A stretch of 64,000 nt of DNA from Ruminococcus sp. (GTDB lineage Bacteria > Bacillota > Clostridia > Oscillospirales > Ruminococcaceae), in the NCBI RefSeq assembly GCF_017549005.1, contig NZ_JAFYYT010000001.1, positions 1 to 64,000 of the forward strand. Reading direction: 5' to 3'. Shown here in pieces: positions 25,801 to 34,995 of the stretch. Every line of letters starts with the position of its first letter. Within the stretch, counting starts at the first letter, position 1. The translations under genes and the position numbers were made by a program. The notes beneath the pieces are model-generated. The model searched no databases and had not been told where the DNA came from. It saw only the letters and a program-made list of their open reading frames with translations.

Positions 25801-26391
25801 TTACGGAATATATCCCGTTTTATCATTATCTGTTATTTCCCGTATCACTCTGCACGGCACTCCGGCGGCTATAACACCCGACGGTATTGACTTTGTTACA
25901 ACACTTCCGGAGCCGATGATAGTATCACTGCCAATGGTTACACCTTGATTGATATTTACACCGCCGCCTATCCACACGTTATTTCCAATCTTGATAGGCT
26001 TTGCATAGCAAGCACCATTGATACGTTCCCAAGAATCAATAGCGTGATTTGAGGTATAAAGTCCCACTCTCGGACCAAGCAGAACATGACTACCGATCTC
26101 TATCTCCCCGCCGTCCAACATCACACAATCAAAGTTTGCATAGAAGTCATCGCCAATAGATATGTTATCCCCGAACTCACAGCGGAAAGTAGGCTCAAAA
26201 TGAACATTATTTCCGACCGACTTCAGCAGCCTTCTCAGTATTTCCTCACGCACCTCCTGTGGCTTTCCAAAGCTCGCATTATATTCGTTCGTGAGAAACA
26301 CCGTCAGTTCCCGTGCCTTGACCAGTTCGGGAGTAAGGTCATTGTACATCGCACCCGTCAGAATAATTTTTCTCTGATCTTCTAAGTTCAT
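25801..26391 (-). CDS. Maltose-type sugar O-acetyltransferase
   Basis: A 196-aa left-handed beta-helix acetyltransferase of the Maa/NodL/LacA group. MNLEDQRKIILTGAMYNDLTPELVKARE is the N-terminal Mac domain; FEPTFRCEFGDNISIGDDFYANFDCVMLD and later hexapeptide repeats (IGNNVWIGGGVNINQGVTIGSDTIIGSGSVVTKSI) form the prism with the acetyl-CoA site. It acetylates a sugar or related hydroxyl. The start at 26391 after AGGTGA is preferred over the longer frame. Confidence 0.85.
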   Translation of the reverse strand: MNLEDQRKIILTGAMYNDLTPELVKARELTVFLTNEYNASFGKPQEVREEILRRLLKSVGNNVHFEPTFRCEFGDNISIGDDFYANFDCVMLDGGEIEIGSHVLLGPRVGLYTSNHAIDSWERINGACYAKPIKIGNNVWIGGGVNINQGVTIGSDTIIGSGSVVTKSIPSGVIAAGVPCRVIREITDNDKTGYIP

Positions 26392-26415
26392 AATATCACC
26401 TGTCTTGTGTTTCAT

Positions 26416-26850
26416 GTTTTATAAGATAATTATACCACTTTCCCCTCCGAAAAAGCAATAACAACATTCGTATTTTTTGGAAAAACTCAATCAATATTTC
26501 ATCGTCATCATAAACAGAAACCATGTTGGGAAATGAATTATAGCGCCACTCCACTCCCTCCGTGTGGAGGGTAATATCATGAAGCTAAGAAAAAGTAAAA
26601 TAGTCACAGGATCAGAAAAGATCTTGTGACTATTCTTTATGGATATATTGTGATTTTTTGCATAATAGATGACATCCGCCCCCGCATATGCGGGGACAAG
26701 TCTTATCTTATAATGTTATTTTTGCACTTAATCCAGCAAACTCTGATAGCTATCCACGACATTATGTAAAAACAAGGTATACCAATCTAAGGCATACCTT
26801 GTTTTTTCATTTTTAAATCACATCAAGAGCATTTTTATTCTTTAGAATAT
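26416..26850. other. Gene-free stretch with three hairpins
   Basis: No gene seen. Hairpins: 26599-26634 (stem AATAGTCACAGGATC, related to the one at 75-110), a perfect 16-bp palindrome at 26680-26695 (CCCCGCATATGCGGGG), and a strong terminator at 26769-26808 (AAACAAGGTATACC stem with T-run) for the M4-protease gene arriving from the right. Confidence 0.6.
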
Positions 26851-26852
26851 GA

Positions 26853-28736
26853 TTAATAAATAACATAACCATATGCTGATCTTGCGCCGTTCCTGTTATA
26901 GTAAAGATCTTCGAGCAGCTTTCTGTCTGCGTTGTCAACCTTGTAGTCACCATTGATGTCAGCTGCATACTGACGCATACGTACATCGTGATTTTCTATT
27001 TCAGCATTTCCATTAATAATATTATTCATTGCATCCAAGTCATTTTTATCGATTACACCGTCTGCATTAACATCTCCAAGCTTAAGAGGCCTTTCAACCC
27101 ATGCGAACGTGTAAATAGAAGTATCATTTTCTAAATAAAATCTGCCTGAAGAAGCATCAAATGTCATCTTGTTATCCCAGTGGATAACATTATAGCCGTC
27201 AGAATTGCAATCTGCATAATAGATTGTATTACCGATTACTCCATAAACAAATACACTATGTGACCATTCCCTACCCTTATAATTAATATTAAGACGGAGA
27301 TGATCACCGGGCTGAGGAGTATATGAAAGATCTGCACTCTGAACAAATGTATTTGTTCCATAATAATCTTCCTGAATCTTCTTAGCAAAACCTGCACACT
27401 GATAATACGGTTCTTCATTCTCCCAATTTGAATCAGAAAAATCAGAAAAAGCAGTTGGCCCCATAGGAAGAGATGTTGATTTATCATAATATATTTTTTG
27501 TGTGCTTGTTGTATTTGGATCTCCTGTATTCCAGTATTCTCCTTCAGGGAACTTAGATCGTTCAGCTCTTAAAAAATAGTAAGACATACTTTTAGAATCT
27601 TCTGCTGATGCCTGTGAAAGTCTTGTTCGATGAGTAACATTAACTTCATCAAATGCCTGCTCAATTATTGAAATCATCTTATTATTTGAGCTTCCGTAAT
27701 ATCTTGTAGCAGCTTCTACAACAGCATTACGGCAGTCATGGAATGTTGCATTTTCTACATCACCTGTATAATACTGCATAGAATTATACCATATATCAGC
27801 CAATTCTTCCTTAGGAATGCCTCTGTCATACATCAGAGATGCTGCACGGTCAATAACTGTAGTGCCAAGATAACAAGCGTTCATATACTTCTGATATGGA
27901 TTGTTTTCTTTAAGCATATCAATATCGCACATATAATCATAGTAATCATCATAGAAGTTAACAAATGCGCAATCATAAAGCTTATTTTTATTTTCCTTAG
28001 GATTCCTCATATTTCTGAGTGAGTAAATCATATTGCTTTCACTGTTATCTTTAAAAATATCTCCTGCAACCATCCAGTCCGGATTATCTTCACAGAGTTC
28101 ACCAAGGATATCACAGTAAGCTTCCATAAGAGCTTCTGTCTCTGTTTTCCCTGATTTAGGTATCCATCCAAGTTTTTGTGTAAGAATAAAATGCGTAAAT
28201 TCATGACCGATTACGCCTCTGTCAAAACCCATGCTGTATGTATCGTCATTTCCTTTACCAAGACCGATCCAGTTCATACTAATAAAAGAACCAAGACCTC
28301 TGCCTTTTACAAAGTTGTTTGAGCTTGCATATCCAGGCTGGTCATACTCAAATACATAAAACATTGGATTTCCGCTTTTGCTGAAATCAAAATCTGTATG
28401 ACCGCGTCTTTCGAAAAAGTCATAAACTTTCTCTACGTTGTTCATGATCTTAACTTTTGTATTCCATGTTGAAGCATCTTTAACTTGATTTCTTTTCAAC
28501 GGATCCAGATTTGACGGTGGACGATAATCTCCACTGCCTGCACCGTCATATACTTGGTTAACTCCGTCGCTTACTATGCAGATGTTTCTTTCGTGGTCAA
28601 CTAACTCCTGATACTTCATACTATTTTCCGGCCTGAAATAACCTGCTGCCTGTGCAACAATTGCATTCGGCATTGCTGCTGCGATCGTGCAAACTGACAT
28701 AGCTGAAGCTGCGATTTTTACAATTCTTTTTTTCAT
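26853..28736 (-). CDS. Secreted M4-type metalloprotease with papain-like and dockerin domains
   Basis: A 627-aa exported protein. The signal peptide (MKKRIVKIAASAMSVCTIAA) ends near AQA. A thermolysin-like (M4) catalytic region follows: GVIGHEFTHFILTQ (HExxH, about 177) and TEALMEAYCDILGEL (third zinc ligand Glu, about 204). At about 440-550 lies a CHAP/papain-like segment (QCAGFAKKIQEDYYGT with a candidate Cys, PGDHLRLN, WSHSVFVYGV with a candidate His, YADCNSD). The C-terminal dockerin (DVNADGVIDKNDLDAMNNII; DINGDYKVDNADRKLLEDL) spans about 557-612. It would be a cellulosome-attached peptidase, perhaps acting on peptides or cell wall. AGGAG precedes the ATG at 28736. Confidence 0.8.
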   Translation of the reverse strand: MKKRIVKIAASAMSVCTIAAAMPNAIVAQAAGYFRPENSMKYQELVDHERNICIVSDGVNQVYDGAGSGDYRPPSNLDPLKRNQVKDASTWNTKVKIMNNVEKVYDFFERRGHTDFDFSKSGNPMFYVFEYDQPGYASSNNFVKGRGLGSFISMNWIGLGKGNDDTYSMGFDRGVIGHEFTHFILTQKLGWIPKSGKTETEALMEAYCDILGELCEDNPDWMVAGDIFKDNSESNMIYSLRNMRNPKENKNKLYDCAFVNFYDDYYDYMCDIDMLKENNPYQKYMNACYLGTTVIDRAASLMYDRGIPKEELADIWYNSMQYYTGDVENATFHDCRNAVVEAATRYYGSSNNKMISIIEQAFDEVNVTHRTRLSQASAEDSKSMSYYFLRAERSKFPEGEYWNTGDPNTTSTQKIYYDKSTSLPMGPTAFSDFSDSNWENEEPYYQCAGFAKKIQEDYYGTNTFVQSADLSYTPQPGDHLRLNINYKGREWSHSVFVYGVIGNTIYYADCNSDGYNVIHWDNKMTFDASSGRFYLENDTSIYTFAWVERPLKLGDVNADGVIDKNDLDAMNNIINGNAEIENHDVRMRQYAADINGDYKVDNADRKLLEDLYYNRNGARSAYGYVIY

Positions 28737-28799
28737 TTTTTCCACTCCTGTAAATATATTTTTTGTTCTATACGAAGAGCTTCTTTTCATAAAAAACAT

Positions 28800-29160
28800 A
28801 TACTATTCCTTATCAGTTGCTGCTCGTTTATGAACATTTTAAATATAACATACTGTAAAACAGAAAACTACTCAAATATTGCTATTATATGTTTTATGTT
28901 TATATAGTAAATCTTTCAATCAGCGGTAAATAAATATAAACCGCTTTTCAAAACAGCAAAAAATGGTAAATGAGAATCTGCATTTAAATAATTCCATTGA
29001 GGTTATAGTAAAAAAGTGCAACCACTCATTTCTGAAAAGGTCAAGATACAAATTATCTAACAAATAAATTCTCACATAATATAAAAAAATAAAGGATAAA
29101 TAAAAGTAAATCGGGGCTGAATCCCCGATATTTCAGTATTCTGTTAATAATCCTCTTTAT
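28800..29160. other. AT-rich intergenic region
   Basis: Upstream region of the protease gene; no gene seen. A stem ATCGGGG/CCCCGAT at 29110-29129 lies just past the stop of the 118-aa gene and probably terminates it. Confidence 0.5.
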
Positions 29161-29163
29161 CGT

Positions 29164-29520
29164 TTATAGTTTTTCGATGCAATGGTTCTTACAAACACTA
29201 CAATATAGCTTTATTTGACCTTTATCCCAGTTGATTCTGTCCATTTGAATCATTTTCTCGTCTTTTCCCCAACATACAGCGCAATAACAAACCTTTGGAT
29301 TATCACCTTCAAGTGTTAAATACGGCTGTTCATGCCTAACAAACCTTTGCTCCGTTTCTTTGGATTTTTGTAGTTCTGAATTCTCTTCGCGTAGTTTTGC
29401 TATTTCAGTCTGCATATCCAAGGCCTGTGAACTTAAATCAATGAGTTGTTTGTAAAGCTCGACGTTATCAGCTTTTTGTGCTATTCCGATTGCGTCTTTT
29501 ATTCCTTCATAAAGTCCCAT
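29164..29520 (-). CDS. Coiled-coil zinc-ribbon protein
   Basis: A 118-aa protein. Residues about 20-58 form a coiled coil (LYKQLIDLSSQALDMQTEIAKLREENSELQKSKE); the C-terminal half has two Cys pairs (VCYCAVCWGKD and LYCSVCKNHC), a probable zinc ribbon. GAAAGGAG precedes the ATG. Small proteins of this design are frequent on integrative elements and phages; function unknown. Confidence 0.65.
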   Translation of the reverse strand: MGLYEGIKDAIGIAQKADNVELYKQLIDLSSQALDMQTEIAKLREENSELQKSKETEQRFVRHEQPYLTLEGDNPKVCYCAVCWGKDEKMIQMDRINWDKGQIKLYCSVCKNHCIEKL

Positions 29521-29586
29521 GTTAATTCTCCTTTCACGTTTGGTGATTATTACTTCATTTTTTGTAGTTCTTTAAGTCATGTGTAA

Positions 29587-29608
29587 CCGCCCCACCAAGG
29601 GGGGCGGC
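29587..29608. repeat. CCGCCCC-type hairpin
   Basis: CCGCCCC-ACCAA-GGGGGGCGG between the coiled-coil gene and yolD; a probable terminator for the polymerase operon reading leftward. Confidence 0.5.
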
Positions 29609-29659
29609 TGAGCATTTCTTCTATGTTGTGATTGTTTTCAGGAGGAAAATGGTGATACT

Positions 29660-30004
29660 CTAAAAGCATACGTCTTTACCGAGCATCTCAATGGTGTAGA
29701 TGTCATCGAAAGGGATAGTAGTCTTTATGACCTTAAGCCTGCGGTAAGGGAGATTGATTTCGGTTACTACTCCCTCAATGTTTGTATAAGCGTCAATGTC
29801 GTAATATCGTATCTTGACGGTTATACCTACACGAAGCTTATTCAGAGTATTGGACAATTCCTCGGCTTCGTCTTCACTAAGCTCCTTCCGAGGTTCAGTT
29901 ATACGTTCCTGAAGCTTTACGCATTCGTAGTAGCCTTTGAGAGCTGCAAACGGTGCGAACTGAACAGCTCTGTCTGCGTGCCGCTGCATATTCATCTTAT
30001 CCAT
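29660..30004 (-). CDS. YolD-like protein
   Basis: A 114-aa protein with the YolD pattern: RHADRAVQFAPFAALKGYYE near the start, a helical middle, and a short beta domain (GITVKIRYYDIDAYTNIEGVVTEINLPYRRLKV) ending IYTIEML. YolD proteins are typically encoded beside UvrX-type Y-family polymerases, as here: its ATG at 30004 overlaps the polymerase stop. It presumably assists or regulates translesion synthesis. GGTAGGTGG lies upstream of the ATG. Confidence 0.8.
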   Translation of the reverse strand: MDKMNMQRHADRAVQFAPFAALKGYYECVKLQERITEPRKELSEDEAEELSNTLNKLRVGITVKIRYYDIDAYTNIEGVVTEINLPYRRLKVIKTTIPFDDIYTIEMLGKDVCF

Positions 30005-31250
30005 TATGACCACCTACCATAGTATTTCGTTTCATACCTGTAGCTTTATCAAAGAGATTGAAGCCTTTGAGAAGAGCGTTCTTGCCATATCTGTTGCGGA
30101 TTCCGACCATAGCTACCTCAAGCTGTTTCTCGTTTTCTTCGTCATCAGGATCCTCGAAGAAGCTGAGCTGCAAATCAGGCTCATATGTAAGATTTGTTAG
30201 CGCAATTCCTATCTGTCGTATACCGTACCCTATCTTTACCTTATCAATATAGAGCTTACCGAATGCTGCCTGTATCTTTTTGATGGAGCAGGTTGCCTGT
30301 ATAAGCTTCATAGATCCGCCTGATGAAGGCGTACAATCCTTGGAATATCGAATAAACAGCGAGATTCCCTTGGCGTAGAGATTGTTCTCCACCAGCTCAA
30401 GCACAAGATTCTCAACCATTTCCTTCATAACTATACGAGCACCGTCCACATCATAATCCTCGAATAGTATCTGGCTGTTGGATAGGGAGCGGCTTTTACC
30501 TCTGTAGTTGTGAATTTGTTCCATTGTACACGGCTCACGTCCCCATGCATGGTCAATAAGGAACTCCGCATTTACTCCAAATTCCTTATACAACAATGTC
30601 TCAGGAAGTTCAGTAATACCTTTCATATCAAATACACCATATTTTGCCAGCCTTGCAGCTATTCCACGCCCTACGTTCCAGAAATCAGTTAAAGGCTGAT
30701 GCTTCCATAAAAACTTCTGATACAGTTCTTCAGTAAGAATACCTATGTGTTCAGGCACATGCTTAGCTACAATATCCATAGCTATCTTGGCAAGATACAG
30801 ATTCGTACCGATACCAGCGGTAGCGCAAATTCCCGTCTTGTCCATAACTGCATTCATCAGCATCTTTGCAAAGTCCTTAGCCTTGCAGTTATACGTTGAC
30901 AAATAAGGCGTAGCGTCGATGAATACCTCATCGATGGAGTAAACGTGGATATCCTCAGGAGATATGTATTGAAGGTAGATACCGTATATTTGAGCAGATA
31001 CCTCAATGTACTTACGCATCCGGGGCATTGCGATCTCATACTGAATGTGCTTGGGAATCTCAAAAATACGGCATCTGTTCTTAACACCCAGCTCCTTTAA
31101 CGCAGGAGAAATAGCCAAAGTTATAGCACCATCGCCCCTGGTTGGATCAGCAACAACAAGCGGAACCTTGAATGGATCATAGCCTCTGGCGACGCATTCA
31201 ACGGAAGCATAGAATGACTTAAGGTCTATACACAAATACACTCTTCCCAT
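29997..31250 (-). CDS. Y-family DNA polymerase (UvrX/UmuC type)
   Basis: A 417-aa translesion polymerase. YLCIDLKSFYASVECVARG is motif I (catalytic Asp), VYSIDEVFIDATPYL is motif III with Asp-Glu, then a TAGIGTNLYLAKIAMD palm/thumb segment, a helix-hairpin-helix region and a little-finger domain. It copies damaged DNA at the cost of mutation. GAGGAGG precedes the ATG. The promoter at 31299-31327 contains a LexA-type box, giving SOS control together with the downstream yolD. Confidence 0.9.
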   Translation of the reverse strand: MGRVYLCIDLKSFYASVECVARGYDPFKVPLVVADPTRGDGAITLAISPALKELGVKNRCRIFEIPKHIQYEIAMPRMRKYIEVSAQIYGIYLQYISPEDIHVYSIDEVFIDATPYLSTYNCKAKDFAKMLMNAVMDKTGICATAGIGTNLYLAKIAMDIVAKHVPEHIGILTEELYQKFLWKHQPLTDFWNVGRGIAARLAKYGVFDMKGITELPETLLYKEFGVNAEFLIDHAWGREPCTMEQIHNYRGKSRSLSNSQILFEDYDVDGARIVMKEMVENLVLELVENNLYAKGISLFIRYSKDCTPSSGGSMKLIQATCSIKKIQAAFGKLYIDKVKIGYGIRQIGIALTNLTYEPDLQLSFFEDPDDEENEKQLEVAMVGIRNRYGKNALLKGFNLFDKATGMKRNTMVGGHNG

Positions 31251-31298
31251 ATCTCCGCCTCCTCACACTTGTCATTTTGCCCCTCTGAATGTAAAACA

Positions 31299-31327
31299 AT
31301 TCTATCACAGAACAGATGTTCTGTCAA
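31299..31327 (-). promoter_or_regulatory. SOS-regulated promoter with LexA box
   Basis: Leftward TTGACA (31327-31322), 17-bp spacer, TAGAAT (31304-31299). The spacer holds AGAACAGATGTTCT (31309-31322), which fits the Gram-positive SOS box GAAC-N4-GTTC. A weaker CGAAC-N4-TTTCG lies at 31376-31389. Confidence 0.8.
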
Positions 31328-31442
31328 TGACTTAATTTGAATTTCTCGAAATTTCATCATAGCCGCCAATGAAATCGAACATATTTTCGGCAGAATAAGC
31401 AAACTTGGACTATTGCTTATATTATTCAAAAGGATAAAAAGA

Positions 31443-31468
31443 TACCGCCCACATCACACCGGGCGGTA
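31443..31468. terminator. CCGCCC-type hairpin
   Basis: TACCGCCC and GGGCGGTA with a 10-base loop, downstream of the leftward gene at 31535. Confidence 0.55.
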
Positions 31469-31534
31469 CTCATAGCTATCTTATTGATTATTTTAAGGAT
31501 TACATTTTTGACATGGAGTATCTATTAAACATGT

Positions 31535-32158
31535 TTATCTGTTTGCGAAATTAGAAAAGATTGTTGCATCATCTTTTTCTTGGCTTATATCTATTGAATA
31601 ACAGAAGCTAATACTTGTGTCATTAGCAAATAAATCAAATAAGTTTTGCCTCAGTATTTTAGTCTTATCTGAGTTGAATTCTGTTCTTGTGCTTCCTTGT
31701 GGATTCCTTCGAACACCAATACAATATATTTTTCTTGGATCTTCTGAATCACTTTTGCTCAATGAAGAAACAATCGCCTTTTTTTCAATGTCATCAATAG
31801 AATTCATGTTTGGCATTGAAATAGGAATCGAACGACCAAGTCGTTCAGTGAATTGTTTTATAATATCTCCTGAATTATGAGTTGATTCAATTCCAAAATA
31901 GTTTCTAAATTCCTGAGGGTTGTCTATAATTAAACGATAGCTGTTTGCTTCAACAATATAATCATCTCTTAAATCATTTTTATTCATAAAATGTAGTTTT
32001 ACTAATGCATATTCACTGACTCTTCGTTCGCTTGCAACGAAACGTTTAACTAGGACAATGTACTCTATCTCTTTATATGTAAATAGGAAACAACATATAG
32101 TCCATCCATTTTTAGCCATATCATCTTTTAGATATTTTAAATTACTTAAGTCCCCCAC
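31535..32158 (-). CDS. Uncharacterised protein, DUF6037-like
   Basis: A 207-aa cytoplasmic protein. The N-terminal part (LSNLKYLKDDMAKNGWTICCFLFTYKEIEYIVLVKRF) and the middle (YALVKLHFMNKNDLRDDYIVEANSYRL) resemble, from memory, the DUF6037 pattern; the C-terminal part has VRRNPQGSTRTEFNSDKTKILR. No catalytic motif seen. The GTG at 32158 with AGAGGTG upstream is the likely start, removing 28 codons of the longer frame. Island neighbours include Fic and Y-polymerase genes. Confidence 0.55.
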   Translation of the reverse strand: MGDLSNLKYLKDDMAKNGWTICCFLFTYKEIEYIVLVKRFVASERRVSEYALVKLHFMNKNDLRDDYIVEANSYRLIIDNPQEFRNYFGIESTHNSGDIIKQFTERLGRSIPISMPNMNSIDDIEKKAIVSSLSKSDSEDPRKIYCIGVRRNPQGSTRTEFNSDKTKILRQNLFDLFANDTSISFCYSIDISQEKDDATIFSNFANR

Positions 32159-32361
32159 AATAAGCACCTCTTTTGTAGAAATATTTAATTTAAGTATATC
32201 ACATTTATAATTCAATGTCAATATATAAGCAAAAAAGAACATTATTCTATTTCATAGCGTCCTATTTCAAACCTACTGTAATGGACAGAGTCGATTTCAT
32301 AAGAAAACACATTGAACCGTTTGTGTGTAATTTGGTCTAAGGCAATAACTGTATAAACGAA

Positions 32362-32385
32362 TTGCCGCCTTTAAAGGCGGCAAAT
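32362..32385. terminator. Terminator of the Fic gene
   Basis: TTGCCGCC-TTTAAA-GGCGGCAA, a near perfect 22-base palindrome just past the Fic stop codon at 32392. Confidence 0.7.
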
Positions 32386-32391
32386 TTATTA

Positions 32392-33600
32392 TTATACATC
32401 AAAAAGTTTATCTGCTTCATTAAGGTCAAGAAGATAATACTTCCTGCCTTTCTGACGATTTTCAATGAGCAGTGTATCAGGTATCATCCTTAACCTGCTC
32501 CGTAAGGTATTCTCCGACAGTTGTAGCTGAGAGAGGAGTTCTTCACGGGAGATACCAATATTGGAGAATAATGCAGCTTGTATCAGGAGTTCGTACAAAT
32601 GAGCAATATCGGTCTTTTCAGCATTTGGCAAGCTGCCGATACGCTTACAGTAGTAATCCCATTTATACTTCTTCTCTTCCAAAGTTTCCAGCAGCTGTTG
32701 CAGTGATATCTCCAATATATTCAGAAACATTTCCACAAACGGCGTAAGTTCGGCTTTGTTGTGAGCATCATTGCACACGTCAAAAGCCTTATAGTATTTG
32801 GAGATGTTTTCTTTTACTGTATAAGAAAGTCGGTATCCTATCAAGGGATTGAGCTGACGTGATAACAGATAGCTGCTGATGAATCGGCTCGTTCTGCCGT
32901 TACCGTCGTAGAATGGATGAATATATCCGAACAGATAGTGGAATACAGCTATCCTGATGAAGATATCGATATCATCATCGTTCAATACAGCAAGACTCTG
33001 GTTCATAGTATCGATTATCTTACTCTCTGGTGATAATCCTTTGTGGATAACCTTCTGAGTTGCAGACTGTACTTCAACGCCTGATTTACGGAACATTTTA
33101 CCATCAGGCAAATTCTCAGGATCAGTTGCTTTTATTTCTTCATAGAAGATATCATCATAAACCTTGCGTATATCCTGACAAGTCTTAAAGGTCATAGTCT
33201 GATTATCTTCCAGTGCAGCATACTTAGCAACCAGTCCAACGAATCTATTGCGTTTATCCCGCGTTGACAGATCCTGTAAAATCTCGCCTATTTCTTTTCT
33301 GGTACTGTGCACACCTTCGATGTTATTAGTAAGTAAGATCTCATCTATCAGACATTTGGAAGTGAACTGAGATATTGCAAGCTGAGGGAGTGTATTAGCT
33401 ACAGCATCAACAGCCTTGTCCATACGTTCAATTGATATTATCTGTTTGTATATCTCAGGAGTCTGACAGATAAACGCAGAATCATTCCCGATATTTACAT
33501 TCAGGTGTATTGTCGTATCAGCGTTATATCTGCTGTTGTACTCTTCCTTGTATTCTTTTGCTCCCATATGGAATAGAGCTTTAAGTGTTTTCCTTGACAT
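32392..33600 (-). CDS. Fic-domain protein with N-terminal inhibitory helix
   Basis: A 402-aa protein. The Fic core carries the active-site motif HPFYDGNGRTSRF (HPFxxGNGR, complete). Upstream, LTNNIEGVHSTRKEI contains the inhibitory (S/T)xxxE(G/N) motif as TNNIEG, in the N-terminal helix, i.e. a class II Fic. A C-terminal winged helix (ISREELLSQLQLSENTLRSRLRMI) follows. Fic enzymes transfer AMP or another phosphate group to protein hydroxyls; target unknown. The start at 33600 is spaced better from AGGAGG than 33609. Confidence 0.85.
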   Translation of the reverse strand: MSRKTLKALFHMGAKEYKEEYNSRYNADTTIHLNVNIGNDSAFICQTPEIYKQIISIERMDKAVDAVANTLPQLAISQFTSKCLIDEILLTNNIEGVHSTRKEIGEILQDLSTRDKRNRFVGLVAKYAALEDNQTMTFKTCQDIRKVYDDIFYEEIKATDPENLPDGKMFRKSGVEVQSATQKVIHKGLSPESKIIDTMNQSLAVLNDDDIDIFIRIAVFHYLFGYIHPFYDGNGRTSRFISSYLLSRQLNPLIGYRLSYTVKENISKYYKAFDVCNDAHNKAELTPFVEMFLNILEISLQQLLETLEEKKYKWDYYCKRIGSLPNAEKTDIAHLYELLIQAALFSNIGISREELLSQLQLSENTLRSRLRMIPDTLLIENRQKGRKYYLLDLNEADKLFDV

Positions 33601-33876
33601 ATATCTCATCTCCTCCTGACAGTTGCCGTTGTTATTATCTGAAACTCAAAATCAAATATGCATTGAGTCAATACGTGATATCATTTTGAAACAAAACGCA
33701 AATACCGCTGATTTTGCGTTTCTTAAAACGATTATATCACACTTAAGCGCAAATGTCAACTGGGAATGGATTATACATGAGTAGGAAGTGATATCACCTG
33801 TTGCTTAGTGAATCATGAGTTAGTAACTTACGAGTATGTTATTGCCTGATATAAGCCAAATGATACAGAACAGCTC

Positions 33877-33896
33877 TCCCGGCACAGAGGCCGGGA
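33877..33896. terminator. GC-rich hairpin
   Basis: TCCCGGC-ACAGA-GGCCGGGA about 70 bases past the stop of the relaxase-like gene; probable terminator. Confidence 0.5.
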
Positions 33897-33968
33897 AGAT
33901 ATATGATCTTGAAAGCTGTTCTCGGTATTATTACGATTGGGAAATGTTTTGTTTATGCAGCGTTAGGC

Positions 33969-34562
33969 TCAATCATTCTTGTTCTTACGCGGATAGAAGA
34001 TTCTTGTAAAATCTTTCTTTTCCTCAGTATTGCTGGCACCACCCTGAATAGTGTTCGGTTCGGGAGATTTATTCTTCCTTTCGATGACAAGCTCAACCGG
34101 CTTCTGAATTACATCAGCCATTCTCTGAGCTAAAGGGTAAGTGACTTTGTTTGTTGGATGAAGCATCTTTCCTGTTTCCAGGTTTGTTGTACCCACAAAG
34201 TCGTGTACGTGATAATCTGACTTCACATGTTCCTTTTTGTGAACTCCCATAAGCATCACGTATTCGTCTTTGAGAGGATCTATTACCTGATCAGCTATTT
34301 CCATAGCCGTTTCAGCATCAGGTGCTGTTTCTTTCAAAAGCGACATCATGAGATGGATAAATTCGTTCTTTCCTTCATTTCCGTGATATTTCGCTAAATC
34401 ATCAAACTGCGTCTTTGCTGTTGCGGGATCTGTAGCATCAACGCCGTATCCTATCAAACCTACACAGTCTTCGTTTGATGGGTATTTTGTTGCATTCTTA
34501 GAATACTCTTCTCCTCCATCTGCGTGCCAGATTACTTTGAGGATGTCAAAATCTTTGTCCAT
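33969..34562 (-). CDS. Relaxase-like mobilization protein (short)
   Basis: A 197-aa protein with a MobA/VirD2-like pattern: VIWHADGGEEYSKNAT near the start, FIHLMMSLLKETAPDAETAMEIADQVI, and VHKKEHVKSDYHVHDFVGTTNLETGKML, which resembles the His cluster and N..tGk element of relaxases. It is much shorter than a full relaxase (300 or more) and has a disordered C-terminal tail. The gene overlaps the upstream RHH gene by 31 bases, a typical MobC-relaxase order. Nicking activity is uncertain; it could be a minimal or degenerate relaxase. Confidence 0.55.
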   Translation of the reverse strand: MDKDFDILKVIWHADGGEEYSKNATKYPSNEDCVGLIGYGVDATDPATAKTQFDDLAKYHGNEGKNEFIHLMMSLLKETAPDAETAMEIADQVIDPLKDEYVMLMGVHKKEHVKSDYHVHDFVGTTNLETGKMLHPTNKVTYPLAQRMADVIQKPVELVIERKNKSPEPNTIQGGASNTEEKKDFTRIFYPRKNKND

Positions 34563-34816
34563 AACTTTCTTTCCTCCTCCTGAGCTTTCTTAACCTTTTC
34601 TACGTTTCCTGTGCTTGCACCTTCGTAGCATAAGTTGATGATAGTTTGTGTCTTTGCGAGAAATAACGGATAATTTGTGTCAACACTACCTTTGTTCTTT
34701 AATCTGCGAATTGCTTCTTTGGAAAATGTAGTATTCTTCTCCTTAGCAACTTTCTCGATATCCGAGATCGTATCATTCGGAATTCTCAGAGTCTTTGGGC
34801 TTGTACCTGTTTCCAT
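34532..34816 (-). CDS. Ribbon-helix-helix mobilization accessory protein
   Basis: A 94-aa protein starting with an Arc/MobC-like ribbon and helix (PKTLRIPNDTISDIEKVAKEKNTTFSKEAIRRLKN) and a charged C-terminal helix (NVEKVKKAQEEERKLWTKI). Such proteins bind oriT and help the relaxase or repress the operon. TGGAGG precedes the ATG. The repeats at 34996-35050, upstream of this gene, are candidate binding sites. Confidence 0.65.
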   Translation of the reverse strand: METGTSPKTLRIPNDTISDIEKVAKEKNTTFSKEAIRRLKNKGSVDTNYPLFLAKTQTIINLCYEGASTGNVEKVKKAQEEERKLWTKILTSSK

Positions 34817-34995
34817 GAGTTATAACCTCCAGTTAATTTGAATTCAGAATGTTGACACCTGTATCGTATGTTCCGGATTATTCGAATCAAACAACTCAAC
34901 AGAACATTCACACTATCACCTGTATCATGAATATGATTATTGGAATGATGTTGTATCTGTCATGATATTTGATCTATATACGCGCGTGTGTCTTT

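Noticed and set aside
26680..26695. CCCCGCATATGCGGGG palindrome resembling a type I-E CRISPR repeat core
   Set aside because: Only one copy is present, with no spaced repeats and no cas genes in the window; it is more likely a simple hairpin.
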